A DNA stretch of 64,000 nucleotides, taken from NCBI GenBank assembly GCA_934149365.1, contig CAKPEI010000002.1, positions 62,001-126,000 of the forward strand, written 5' to 3'. The number at the start of each line of letters is the position of its first letter. Position 1 is the stretch's first letter. The notes beneath the pieces were generated by a model. The model did not search any database and was not told where the DNA came from. It saw only the letters and a list, made by a program, of their open reading frames with translations. The stretch is from an uncultured Clostridia bacterium. Its GTDB lineage: Bacteria > Bacillota > Clostridia > TANB77 > CAG-465. Below are positions 34,799 through 44,073 of the stretch, one piece after another. The position numbers were made by a program, and so were the translations under genes.

Positions 34799-36046
34799 TT
34801 GGGAATAATACTAACAATACTTAAATTAATAATAATTTTAGGAGTAGTGGCTTCTATACATGAGTTTGGACATTTTTTATTTGCCAAACTCTTTAAAATG
34901 AAAGTAGATGAATTTGCTATTGGCTTTGGCAAGGCAATATGGAGTAAAGAATATAAAGGAACTAAATTTTCAATCAGATGCTTGCCTCTTGGAGGGTACT
35001 GTGCAATAGATGGTGAAGACGGAAATTCTGATGATGCTAATGCCTTTTGCAACAAGCATTGGTTTAAGAGGATAGTAGTTTTGGTTGCTGGTGTTATATT
35101 TAATGCAATACTTGCGACTCTAATATTTGTCTCTATAAATTTACCAGGAAGCACATATACAAATGTTATTACTAATATGGAAACAGACTCTGTAGCTTAT
35201 GGGATAGGTCTTAGAGATGGAGATATAATTAAAAGTATAAACAATAGAAAAGTAAATATATTACAAGATATATCAACATATAGTGATGTATCAAGTGATA
35301 ATATAGAAATAGTTTATGAAAGAAATGGAAAAGAAGAAAAAATAGTAACAGACAAATTGGTTTCTACAATTGGATATATAGGTGTATATTTTGATACTAA
35401 ATCAAAGGATAGTATTACAAGTAAGATAAATATGGTAGAAGGTGGATCTGCAGCACAAAAGGCTGGACTTAGATCAGGAGATAAAATAACTAGTGTTAAT
35501 GGAGAAAAAACAGAACTATCGAGAGATGTTATAAGCATAGTGTGCCAAAATCCAGATAAAGAAATCGAGATAGTATACGAAAGAGATGGAAAAGAATATA
35601 CAAAAATGATTACACCAGCTTCAAAAAGAGTATTTAGTATAGGAAATTTCTCTACTGAAAAAGTAGATACTAATATATATTATGCTTTTTGTAAAGCAGG
35701 AACTAGTATAAAACAAATTGTTGGTTCATATGTTGACTTATTTAAAGGAAATGTATCTGTTAAGCAATTATCAGGTATTGTAGGAATGGGTGAAGTTGTT
35801 TCAAAAACTGATGGAATAGTAGAATTCTTAAACTTACTTGCTATAATATCACTTGCAGTAGGAATTGCCAATATTATGCCATTTCCACCACTTGACGGAG
35901 GAAAGGTAGTACTAGTGCTAGTTGAAGCTATAACTAAAAAGAAAGTATCATACAAAGTTGAGGCTGTACTTAGTTATATAGGTTTAGCACTGCTTTTAGG
36001 ACTTACACTGTATGTAACATATAACGATATAGTAAGAATTTTTTAG
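34799..36046 (+). CDS. rseP: RIP metalloprotease RseP
   Basis: This site-2-type intramembrane protease (415 residues) has the zinc motif HEFGH at 21-25 and the second ligand motif in NIMPFPPLDGGKV. Two PDZ-like regions lie between (DGDIIKSINN and SGDKITSVNG). TTG 34799 is 8 bases after AGGGTG, whereas TTG 34781 has no site. It follows cdsA directly; dxr, usually between them, is absent. Confidence 0.93.
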   Translation: MGIILTILKLIIILGVVASIHEFGHFLFAKLFKMKVDEFAIGFGKAIWSKEYKGTKFSIRCLPLGGYCAIDGEDGNSDDANAFCNKHWFKRIVVLVAGVIFNAILATLIFVSINLPGSTYTNVITNMETDSVAYGIGLRDGDIIKSINNRKVNILQDISTYSDVSSDNIEIVYERNGKEEKIVTDKLVSTIGYIGVYFDTKSKDSITSKINMVEGGSAAQKAGLRSGDKITSVNGEKTELSRDVISIVCQNPDKEIEIVYERDGKEYTKMITPASKRVFSIGNFSTEKVDTNIYYAFCKAGTSIKQIVGSYVDLFKGNVSVKQLSGIVGMGEVVSKTDGIVEFLNLLAIISLAVGIANIMPFPPLDGGKVVLVLVEAITKKKVSYKVEAVLSYIGLALLLGLTLYVTYNDIVRIF

Positions 36047-36077
36047 ATATTTTTTAACATATGATAAAGTATAAAGT

Positions 36078-36117
36078 AAAATCCAAAATGATATATTAGG
36101 TTCATTTTGGGTTTTCT
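36078..36117 (+). terminator. Terminator or attenuator between rseP and polC
   Basis: AAAATCCAAAATGA pairs with TCATTTTGGGTTTT (14 bp, one G-T) and T residues follow. I see no strong promoter between this and polC, so readthrough may feed polC. Confidence 0.85.
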
Positions 36118-36151
36118 AATACCACATTTTAAATTTTGGAGGTGAAATAGA

Positions 36152-39100
36152 GTGAAAAGCGTAAAAGAACTTTTTGGACATGCTGTGCAAAGATGTAGTA
36201 GCTTGGAAGATTTACAAGTAGAGGAAGTTAAATTTTCTAAGAAACAAAACGCAGCAATTATAACAATATTGGTAGATAGAAAAGTAAATCCGTTAGATAT
36301 ATTTGATTTAGAAACAAGAGCAATACAAATATTTACACTAAAAAGTTTTAAAGTAATTCCAAAGTTAACGGCTAAAAATTTAGAAGTTACAGAAAATGAT
36401 ATTCAAAATGCTATTTACTTTATTTCAAAAAGAGAAGAATATATCGTACCTATGGTAAAGGATGCAAAGATTCATTATAATGATGATATAGTAATAGAGT
36501 TAAATACTGCGCAGTCTAGATTCTTAAAGCTTAAAAAAGTAGATAAAAAGATAGAAAATGTTTTGTCTGCACTTTATGGAAAGACAATAGCTGTGGATTT
36601 GATTGACTCTAAAGAAGCTAAAGAGCAGATGCTTAATGAATATAATAATAGAGTACGTGAAGTTAAAATAGAGTATACTAAGAAAGAAGAAACGAAATCT
36701 GAAGTAAAAGAAGTCAAAAAAGAAGATGTAAAAAAACAGGAAGCTATTCCAAAGAAAGAGTTTATACCTAAAATAGATGAAGAAAAACTAGAGCAAAACG
36801 TAAAAAATGAAAAAGTTATAATGGGAAGAGACATAACTGAAGATACTATTACTAAAGTAGAAAATGTAGCAGCAGATGAACCTAGAATATGTATAGATGG
36901 TCAAATTATAACTATGGATACTAGAGAATTAAAGTCTGGCAAAACATTACTTATGGTAGATGTAAGTGATAAAACAAGTACAATTACATGTAAGGCCTTT
37001 TTAAGTGAAAAGCAAAAAGATATGATTTTACCTAAGTTAAAAGCTGGTAAGTACATAAAGGTATCAGGAAGATCGCAAATGGATAGCTATTCAAACGAAG
37101 TTACTATAATGGTAAATAGCATATTGGAGTCAGAAGCACCACCAAAGAAAAAAGATGAGGCAGAGGTTAAGAGAGTGGAACTTCACATGCATACACAAAT
37201 GAGTTCTATGGACGGTGTAACATCTGCTAAAGATTTGATAAAACAAGCAATAGCCTGGGGACATAGTGCTGTGGCAATAACAGACCATGGTGTAGTTCAA
37301 GCCTTTCCGGAAGCAAACCATGTTATAACAGATAATTACGAAGGTTTAGCAAAAGAAAAAACAGGTAAATCTAGAGTATCTACACAAGATATAGTAGATA
37401 GTGCACCAATTAAGGTAATATATGGTGTAGAGGGATACTTAGTTGATGACATTGAGGTAAACCCAGTATTTCCAGATACTTATTGCGTTTTTGATTTGGA
37501 AACTACGGGATTTTCTCCGGAAAAACAAGATAAAATAACTGAAATTGCAATATGCAAGGTTAAAAATGGAGAAATAATAGATGAGTATACTACTTTTATA
37601 AATCCAGAAAGGAACATACCTTTTAATGTTCAAAAATTGACTCACATTACAGACGACATGGTAAAGGATGCACCAACTATAGAAGAAGCATTGCCAGATA
37701 TTTTGGATTTCATAGAAGGTACTACATTAGTTGCGCATAATGCTGATTTTGATATAAGTTTCTTAAATTATTTTATAGAAAAAGAAGGATACAAGGAAAG
37801 GTTTACTAATTACATAATAGATACCTTAATGATAGCAAGAGAAATTTACTATTATCTTCCAAACAAAAAGCTTGGAACTATAGTAGAAGATTTAGGAATA
37901 GAATTAGAAGGGGCACATAGAGCAATAAATGATACTAGAGCTACTGCTAAAATGTTTGTAAGAATGACTGAAGACTTGAAAAAGAAAAACTTAGACATAA
38001 ATAACTATGCACATAGTGAAAAAAGCATATCAAATATAATAGGAGAAAAGGCATATCACGTTATTATTTTAGCGAAGAATTATGTTGGCCTTAAGAATTT
38101 GTATAAGCTAGTTTCATATTCACATCTTCACTATTTTAAAAGAAAACCAAAGATATTTAAATCTATGTTAAACAGATATAGAGAAGGTTTGATAGTAGGA
38201 AGTGCGTGTGAGCAAGGAGAACTTTATCAGTCTATAATAAGAAAAGAGCCGGAAGAAGTTCAAGAAAAGATAGCAAGCTACTATGATTATTTAGAGATTC
38301 AACCTCTTGGAAATAATGCCTTTTATACAAGAGGAGCAAGGTTAAAAAATAAAGATTACAACAAATTGGTTGATGATAAGGAAAAGGAATATATTTATCT
38401 AACCTTAACAAATGATGACTTAATAAATATTAATAAAAGAATAATAGAAATAGGGGAAAATCAAAACAAACTAGTAGTTGGAACATGTGATGTGCATTTT
38501 ATGAACCCAGAAGACGAAATCTATAGGAGAATACTTCAAGCAGGACAAGGGTTTGACGATGCAGATATGCAAGCACCGCTATATTTTAGAACTACAAATG
38601 AAATGTTAGAAGAATTTTCGTATTTAACACCGGAAAAAGCATATGAAATAGTTGTAACAAATACTAATAAAGTTGCAGATATGTGCGATAGAATTAGCCC
38701 TATATCTGATGAAAAGTGTCCTCCACATATTGATGGATGCGAGCAAGATATAAAAGACATAGCATATGAAAAGGCACACAAGCTATATGGCGATCCTCTT
38801 CCTGAAATAGTTCAGGAAAGACTAGATAAAGAGCTAAACTCTATAATATCTAATGGCTATTCGGTAATGTACATAATAGCTCAAAAACTAGTATGGGATT
38901 CAAATGATCACGGCTATATAGTTGGTTCCAGAGGTTCGGTTGGCTCAAGTCTTGCAGCATATATGACAGGTATAACTGAAGTTAATTCTTTAAAAGCACA
39001 TTACAGGTGTCCTAATTGTAAATATTCTGACTTCTCAGATCATGGAGTGGCAAATGGATTTGATTTACCAGATAAAGACTGCCCTAAATGTGGCCATAAA

Positions 39101-40600
39101 TTAGATAAAGATGGAATGGACATACCATTTGAAACATTCTTAGGCTTTAATGGAGATAAAGAACCTGATATAGATCTTAACTTTTCAGGAGAATATCAAG
39201 CAGAGGCACATAAATATACAGAAGTAATATTTGGAAGAGGTACAACATATAAAGCTGGAACTATAGGTACTGTTGCAGATAAAACAGCATATGGCTTTGT
39301 TAAGAATTATTATGAGGATAGGAATATAAAACAAAGAGAGGCTGAAATAAACAGAATTTCCAAAGGATGTACTGGAATTAAAAGGACTACTGGACAGCAT
39401 CCTGGTGGTATTGTAGTTGTTCCAAAAGGAAGAGAAATATTTGAATTTTGTCCAGTGCAGCACCCAGCTGATGACCCTTTCTCAACGATAAAAACTACGC
39501 ATTTTGACTATCACTCAATTGATAAAAACTTACTTAAACTAGATATACTAGGTCATGATGATCCGACTATGATAAGGATGCTTTATGATATAACTGGAAA
39601 AGATCCTGTAAAAATACCACTAGATGACAAAGAAACAATGAGTATATTTTCTTCAACTGAAGCACTAGGAGTAACAAAAGAACAGATAAATTCAGAAGTT
39701 GGAACTTTTGGTGTTCCAGAGTTTGGTACTAAATTTGTTAGAGGAATGCTTATGGACACAAGACCTACTACTTTTGATGAACTTATACGTATTTCTGGTT
39801 TATCACATGGTACAGACGTGTGGCTTGGTAATGCACAAGAGCTTATAGAACAAGGTACTGTGACTTTGCAAGAAGCAATATGTTGTAGAGATGATATCAT
39901 GATTTACCTTATAAATAAAGGACTAGATCCTGGAATGTCATTTAAAATAATGGAAACTGTGCGTAAAGGAAAAGCATTAAAAGATCCTAAATTTGCTGAT
40001 TATGAAATAGCTATGAGAGAAAATGGTGTGCAGGATTGGTATATAAATTCTTGTAAGAAGATAAAATACATGTTTCCAAAAGCCCATGCAGCTGCTTATG
40101 TAACAAATGCATTTAGAATTGCATGGTTTAAAGTACATGAACCTCTTGCATATTACGCAGCATTTATGTCTATACGTGCTGATGAATTTGATAGCGAATG
40201 TATGTTGTATGGTAAAGAAAAAGTAAAAGCTAAAATGAAAGAAATAGACAATTTAGGAAATCAAGCAGCTCCTAAAGATAAAAACATGTACCCAATACTA
40301 GAGCTTGTTTTGGAAATGAATGAGAGAAACATTAACTTCTTGCCGGTAGACATATATAAATCAGAGGCAACTAAATTCTCTGTAGAAGAGGGTAGTATAA
40401 GGCCACCACTTTCTGCACTTTCTGGCTTTGGAACTGTGAACGCTGTTAATTTGGCTAAAGAAAGAGAAAACGGAAAATTTGCTTCAAAAGAAGAACTTAT
40501 GTTAAGAGCAAAACTTGGAAAGGCAGCACTTGAAATATTAGAAAATAACGGTTGCTTAAAGGGAATGCCTACATCAATGCAAATGAATTTGTTTGAATAA
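36152..40600 (+). CDS. polC: DNA polymerase III alpha subunit, PolC type
   Basis: This 1482-residue replicase has, in order, an OB-fold region (about 240-335, with VDVSDKTSTITCKAF), the PHP domain start VELHMHTQMSSMDG, an inserted DEDD exonuclease (CVFDLETTGFSPEKQDKITE about 448-467), the zinc-type cysteine stretch CPNCKYS...CPKCGHK, and polymerase motifs VGSRGSVGSSLAAYMTG and PDIDLNFSG. PolC is the essential leading-strand enzyme of low-GC Gram-positives. GTG 36152 follows GGAGGTG. Confidence 0.98.
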   Translation: MKSVKELFGHAVQRCSSLEDLQVEEVKFSKKQNAAIITILVDRKVNPLDIFDLETRAIQIFTLKSFKVIPKLTAKNLEVTENDIQNAIYFISKREEYIVPMVKDAKIHYNDDIVIELNTAQSRFLKLKKVDKKIENVLSALYGKTIAVDLIDSKEAKEQMLNEYNNRVREVKIEYTKKEETKSEVKEVKKEDVKKQEAIPKKEFIPKIDEEKLEQNVKNEKVIMGRDITEDTITKVENVAADEPRICIDGQIITMDTRELKSGKTLLMVDVSDKTSTITCKAFLSEKQKDMILPKLKAGKYIKVSGRSQMDSYSNEVTIMVNSILESEAPPKKKDEAEVKRVELHMHTQMSSMDGVTSAKDLIKQAIAWGHSAVAITDHGVVQAFPEANHVITDNYEGLAKEKTGKSRVSTQDIVDSAPIKVIYGVEGYLVDDIEVNPVFPDTYCVFDLETTGFSPEKQDKITEIAICKVKNGEIIDEYTTFINPERNIPFNVQKLTHITDDMVKDAPTIEEALPDILDFIEGTTLVAHNADFDISFLNYFIEKEGYKERFTNYIIDTLMIAREIYYYLPNKKLGTIVEDLGIELEGAHRAINDTRATAKMFVRMTEDLKKKNLDINNYAHSEKSISNIIGEKAYHVIILAKNYVGLKNLYKLVSYSHLHYFKRKPKIFKSMLNRYREGLIVGSACEQGELYQSIIRKEPEEVQEKIASYYDYLEIQPLGNNAFYTRGARLKNKDYNKLVDDKEKEYIYLTLTNDDLININKRIIEIGENQNKLVVGTCDVHFMNPEDEIYRRILQAGQGFDDADMQAPLYFRTTNEMLEEFSYLTPEKAYEIVVTNTNKVADMCDRISPISDEKCPPHIDGCEQDIKDIAYEKAHKLYGDPLPEIVQERLDKELNSIISNGYSVMYIIAQKLVWDSNDHGYIVGSRGSVGSSLAAYMTGITEVNSLKAHYRCPNCKYSDFSDHGVANGFDLPDKDCPKCGHKLDKDGMDIPFETFLGFNGDKEPDIDLNFSGEYQAEAHKYTEVIFGRGTTYKAGTIGTVADKTAYGFVKNYYEDRNIKQREAEINRISKGCTGIKRTTGQHPGGIVVVPKGREIFEFCPVQHPADDPFSTIKTTHFDYHSIDKNLLKLDILGHDDPTMIRMLYDITGKDPVKIPLDDKETMSIFSSTEALGVTKEQINSEVGTFGVPEFGTKFVRGMLMDTRPTTFDELIRISGLSHGTDVWLGNAQELIEQGTVTLQEAICCRDDIMIYLINKGLDPGMSFKIMETVRKGKALKDPKFADYEIAMRENGVQDWYINSCKKIKYMFPKAHAAAYVTNAFRIAWFKVHEPLAYYAAFMSIRADEFDSECMLYGKEKVKAKMKEIDNLGNQAAPKDKNMYPILELVLEMNERNINFLPVDIYKSEATKFSVEEGSIRPPLSALSGFGTVNAVNLAKERENGKFASKEELMLRAKLGKAALEILENNGCLKGMPTSMQMNLFE

Positions 40601-40641
40601 TGAAAATAATGTGGATAGTGTGTGTAATATTGGCAAAATGG

Positions 40642-40670
40642 TTGATAATTTGGTGTAAATAGGGTATAAT
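40642..40670 (+). promoter_or_regulatory. Promoter of hpf
   Basis: TTGATA (40642-40647), 17 bases, TATAAT (40665-40670). The transcription start would fall near 40677, past the ATG at 40672, which supports the later start codon. Confidence 0.8.
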
Positions 40671-40692
40671 AATGCCGTTAGGAGATGATAGT

Positions 40693-41028
40693 ATGAAATT
40701 AGATTTAACAGGTAGACAAATAGAAATAACAGAAGGTATTGAAGAGGCAGTAGAAAGAAAAATAGCAAAATTAGGTAAGTTCTTTGACGAAAATACAATA
40801 GCTCATGTTACTTTTTCTGCAAAGAAAGAAAAGCAAAATGTAGATATTCGTATTGAGTATAAATCAAAAACATATATGGCTGAAGTAGAAACTACAGATA
40901 TATATCATGGCTTAGATGATGTTGTAGAAAAACTTATTGGTCAAATAAGAAAAGAAAAAACTAAAATGGAAAAGGCCAGAAGAAATGGTATTGATAAAGA
41001 AGAAAAACCTGAAGAAATCGAAGAATAA
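40693..41028 (+). CDS. hpf: Short ribosome hibernation factor (HPF/YfiA family)
   Basis: This 111-residue protein starts MKLDLTGRQIEITEGIEEAVERKI and contains VDIRIEYKSKTYMAEVETTDIYHGLDDVVEKL, the beta-alpha-beta core of HPF. It lacks the long-form C-terminal dimerisation domain common in Firmicutes and instead ends in a charged tail. It is expected to occupy the decoding site in inactive ribosomes. The start was chosen by GGAG spacing and by the promoter position. Confidence 0.88.
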   Translation: MKLDLTGRQIEITEGIEEAVERKIAKLGKFFDENTIAHVTFSAKKEKQNVDIRIEYKSKTYMAEVETTDIYHGLDDVVEKLIGQIRKEKTKMEKARRNGIDKEEKPEEIEE

Positions 41029-41033
41029 TTAAT

Positions 41034-41064
41034 AAAGAGGCGAAATTTAAAAATCGCCTCTTTT
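41034..41064 (+). terminator. Terminator after hpf, possibly shared with the SASP gene
   Basis: AAAGAGGCGA and TCGCCTCTTT form a 10-bp perfect stem. It lies between convergent genes and could serve both. Confidence 0.88.
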
Positions 41065-41108
41065 AGTATTTATTATACTAATTCATTTAATACAAACTTA
41101 GGTTTAAA

Positions 41109-41300
41109 TTACATATTGTTTTCAGCCTTTTCTATAAGTTTTTTAACCATTTGACCACCTATAGAACCAGCTTGCTTAGAAGTTAAATCACCATTGTATC
41201 CTTGTTTTAAGTTTACACCAACTTCTGTAGCTACTTCATATTTCATTTTTTCTAAAGCAGCTTTAGCGTTTGGGTTAACATATGATTTACTAGATGCCAT
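41109..41300 (-). CDS. Alpha/beta-type small acid-soluble spore protein
   Basis: The 63-residue protein coats spore DNA. KYEVATEVGVNL contains the germination protease site region (E-V-A-x-E), and GDLTSKQAGSIGGQMVKKLIE is the conserved C-terminal signature. ATG 41300 (MASSKSY) is 7 bases from GGGAGGTG; a GTG 9 bases earlier overlaps that site. It is evidence that the organism makes spores. Confidence 0.95.
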   Translation of the reverse strand: MASSKSYVNPNAKAALEKMKYEVATEVGVNLKQGYNGDLTSKQAGSIGGQMVKKLIEKAENNM

Positions 41301-41427
41301 AATATTCACCTCCCGAAATTTTAATTATAAAACAGTTTTGTTTTACAATAATAATGTGTGAAAAATCTACATTAAAGATACTGGAAATAATTAGTAAAAA
41401 ATAAATCGTATAAAAAATATTAAAAAA

Positions 41428-41456
41428 TTGATTTTTTATGTAAAGTGTGGTATAAT
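41428..41456 (+). promoter_or_regulatory. Promoter of the SLH surface protein
   Basis: TTGATT (41428-41433), 17 bases, TATAAT (41451-41456). The 29-base sequence differs at only three positions from the promoter at 43929. Confidence 0.82.
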
Positions 41457-41492
41457 ATAAACATGTATTGCGTTATTTGGAGGTAAAAATAA

Positions 41493-43901
41493 ATGAAAAA
41501 AAGTATTGAAAAAGTAATATCAATAATTTTATTAATAACTATAACAATATCAAGTATGCCAATAGGTGCTATTATGGCAGCTGTTAGACCATCAGTTGGA
41601 GTAAGTGCGCCAAGCAGAACTTCAGTAAATAAAGGTGGTAGTGTTTCATATACAATTATATATACAGAGGCAACTAGCATAAATTTATCATCTTCATATG
41701 TAACGCTTAATGGGTTTAGCGCTAATGTGTCTGTTTCTGGAAGCGGAAGTACTAGAACAGTAACACTTTCAAATATACAAGGAACAGCTGGAAACAAGAG
41801 TATAGCAATAAAAGCTAATTCTGCTAGAAATAGTGTAGGTGGAGCTTTATCTACTCCAAATTCAGTTAGTTTCTATTTAAATGGAAATTCTTCTAATAAT
41901 ACAGTGCAAGATAGTATAAGACCATCTATAGCTGTAAGTTCTCCAAGTAAATCTACAGTAAATGTTGGGGGAAGTGTTTCATATACATTAACATTTACTG
42001 ACAATGTTGGGGTTTCAAGAGTTAATACTTCAGCTTCATATATAACTTTAAATGGTTTTACAGCAAATGTGTCTGTATCAAATAGTGGAAATAGAAGTGT
42101 TGTAACACTTTCAAACATACAAGGAACTGCTGGAAGAAAAAGTATAAGTATAAGAGCAGGAGCAGCAAATGATAAAGCCGGAAATGGCACAGCTGCTATT
42201 AACTCTACAACTTCATTTAATTTAGTGCAAAATAGTAATACAAATAACAATAGTGGAAATAGTCAAAATAATTCAAATGCAGATAAGGTAAGACCATCAA
42301 TATCTATTAGTGCTCCAAATAATAAAGAAGTATATAAAGGTGGCACAGTTGTGTATACAGTAACTTTTGCTGATAATAGAGGAGTACAAAGAATTAATTT
42401 ATCATCTGCATATGTTGTTTTAAATGGCTTTACAGCAAATGTATCCGTTGCAGGAAAAGGCTTAAGCAGAATGATAGCACTTTCAAACATACAAGGTGCA
42501 GTAGGAAAGAAAACTATTAGTGTAAAAGCAGGAGCAGCATCTGATGCTGCAGGAAATACAACTTTAGCAACACCAAGTTCTGTTTCATTTACATTGCTTG
42601 AAAAACAGACTACTCCTTCAAATACAAAACCGAGCAATGATAATAGTAGAAAAAATAATACTAATAAAAGTATAAAGAAAAACAATATGAATTTAGTAAT
42701 TGGTTCCGGCACAGTATCTGTTAGAGCTTCTGAAGTTACAAAAAGTGAACCTAAAATAATTAGTACATGTAGTGATGATCTATCAATTTTAGGTGATATA
42801 AACAAAGAAGTTAAAACATTTTCTACTTGGTTTACTTCAAGTAAAACAGTAACAACTTATGCAGTAGAAAACAATTATGTTGCAAAAGATGAAGAAATGA
42901 CTTACTATGTAGATTACTATAATGGAAAAGATACAGCAGCTAATAATGTTAAAATTAAATTAAATATACCATATAACGTTCAAGTTTTAGAAATAAATTC
43001 AGATGGTGTATTAAAAACTCAAACATCTGCAGAAACAGAAATAGAATGGAATAAAGCTTCTATTCAATCTGGCGCAAAATGTAGATTATATGTAAAAGTT
43101 AAGTACTTACAAAATGTGGCATTAGAAAATTCAGATAAGATTTCTGAAGAGTTTTATGTTGGAGTAAAAACTAGTTACGATGATAAAAATGATACTTCAT
43201 ATTTAAGACAATTATTTATAGACAAAAATAACAGTAAAAGAGCAACAGTAGAAAAGTATTTATCAGCTATTGATAGTAGCAATAGTATAAGACCAGATGA
43301 TAAAATAACAAGAGCAGAATTTGCTAAACTATTAGTAGATAGTGGTGTTGTTAAAGTGGAAAGCGGAAATGATAACTACAAAAAATATAAAGATGCGGAT
43401 GAAATACCTGCATATGCAAAAGAAGCAGTATCTGCAATATATGAGACTGGAATAATCGAAACATTTGCTGATTCTGAATTTAAACCAAACAACCCAATAT
43501 CAAGAGATGAATTCTTTAAAATAGTTGAGAAAGCATCAGAATATATTTCAAAAAATAAAATAAAAGTTAAAGATTCACCATTTATATATACAGAAGACAT
43601 AGATGATAAGGATAAAACAATATCTGATAATAAAAAGTACATAATGGAATTAATAAGACAAAACATTATAAAAAGAGAAGATACTAAACCAGATGAGTAT
43701 ATAGTAAGAAAAGATGCAGTTGAAGTTATAAACGCACTTACTTTTAGAGGCCCATATGTAGAAGAAGTTGCAGCAAATGCAGTTAAATTCACTGACATAA
43801 AGGAAGAAAATAAATACTTCTATAACATAGTTGGGGCAGCAAATACATACACATATACTTATTCTGATACATTATTACAGAAAATTGTGGAAGTAAAATA
43901 G
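41493..43901 (+). CDS. Ig-like repeat and SLH-domain surface protein
   Basis: The 802-residue protein has a signal peptide (to about 30), three Ig-like repeats of about 100 residues (about 33-130, 145-250, 268-370) each with VTLNGF/VVLNGF-type and LSNIQG(T/A) motifs, an Asn/Ser linker, a DUF11-like segment (about 450-560, VDYYNGKDTAANNVKIKLNIPYN), and SLH motifs at the C-terminus (ITRAEFAKLL, PISRDEFFKIV). SLH repeats bind pyruvylated wall polymers. A structural or adhesive role is inferred; its receptor is unknown. Confidence 0.88.
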   Translation: MKKSIEKVISIILLITITISSMPIGAIMAAVRPSVGVSAPSRTSVNKGGSVSYTIIYTEATSINLSSSYVTLNGFSANVSVSGSGSTRTVTLSNIQGTAGNKSIAIKANSARNSVGGALSTPNSVSFYLNGNSSNNTVQDSIRPSIAVSSPSKSTVNVGGSVSYTLTFTDNVGVSRVNTSASYITLNGFTANVSVSNSGNRSVVTLSNIQGTAGRKSISIRAGAANDKAGNGTAAINSTTSFNLVQNSNTNNNSGNSQNNSNADKVRPSISISAPNNKEVYKGGTVVYTVTFADNRGVQRINLSSAYVVLNGFTANVSVAGKGLSRMIALSNIQGAVGKKTISVKAGAASDAAGNTTLATPSSVSFTLLEKQTTPSNTKPSNDNSRKNNTNKSIKKNNMNLVIGSGTVSVRASEVTKSEPKIISTCSDDLSILGDINKEVKTFSTWFTSSKTVTTYAVENNYVAKDEEMTYYVDYYNGKDTAANNVKIKLNIPYNVQVLEINSDGVLKTQTSAETEIEWNKASIQSGAKCRLYVKVKYLQNVALENSDKISEEFYVGVKTSYDDKNDTSYLRQLFIDKNNSKRATVEKYLSAIDSSNSIRPDDKITRAEFAKLLVDSGVVKVESGNDNYKKYKDADEIPAYAKEAVSAIYETGIIETFADSEFKPNNPISRDEFFKIVEKASEYISKNKIKVKDSPFIYTEDIDDKDKTISDNKKYIMELIRQNIIKREDTKPDEYIVRKDAVEVINALTFRGPYVEEVAANAVKFTDIKEENKYFYNIVGAANTYTYTYSDTLLQKIVEVK

Positions 43902-43907
43902 TAGAGT

Positions 43908-43938
43908 AAAATCAACACCATACCGGTGTTGATTTTTT
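43908..43938 (+). terminator. Terminator after the SLH gene
   Basis: AAATCAACACC and GGTGTTGATTT form a perfect stem with a T tail. The 3' arm contains the -35 of the next promoter. Confidence 0.9.
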
Positions 43939-43957
43939 ATGTAAATCATGGTATAAT
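43929..43957 (+). promoter_or_regulatory. Promoter of the repeat-rich membrane protein
   Basis: TTGATT (43929-43934), 17 bases, TATAAT (43952-43957), overlapping the preceding terminator. The 117-base leader to the start codon contains ATGTGC-TTTT-GCACAT. Confidence 0.8.
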
Positions 43958-44073
43958 TAAGATATATTGTTTAGGGCGAAGATATATATAATTATATTCT
44001 TTTTGGTATGTGCTTTTGCACATTTTATATATATATAAAATTTTAAAATATTACTATTAGGAGGATTTACATT

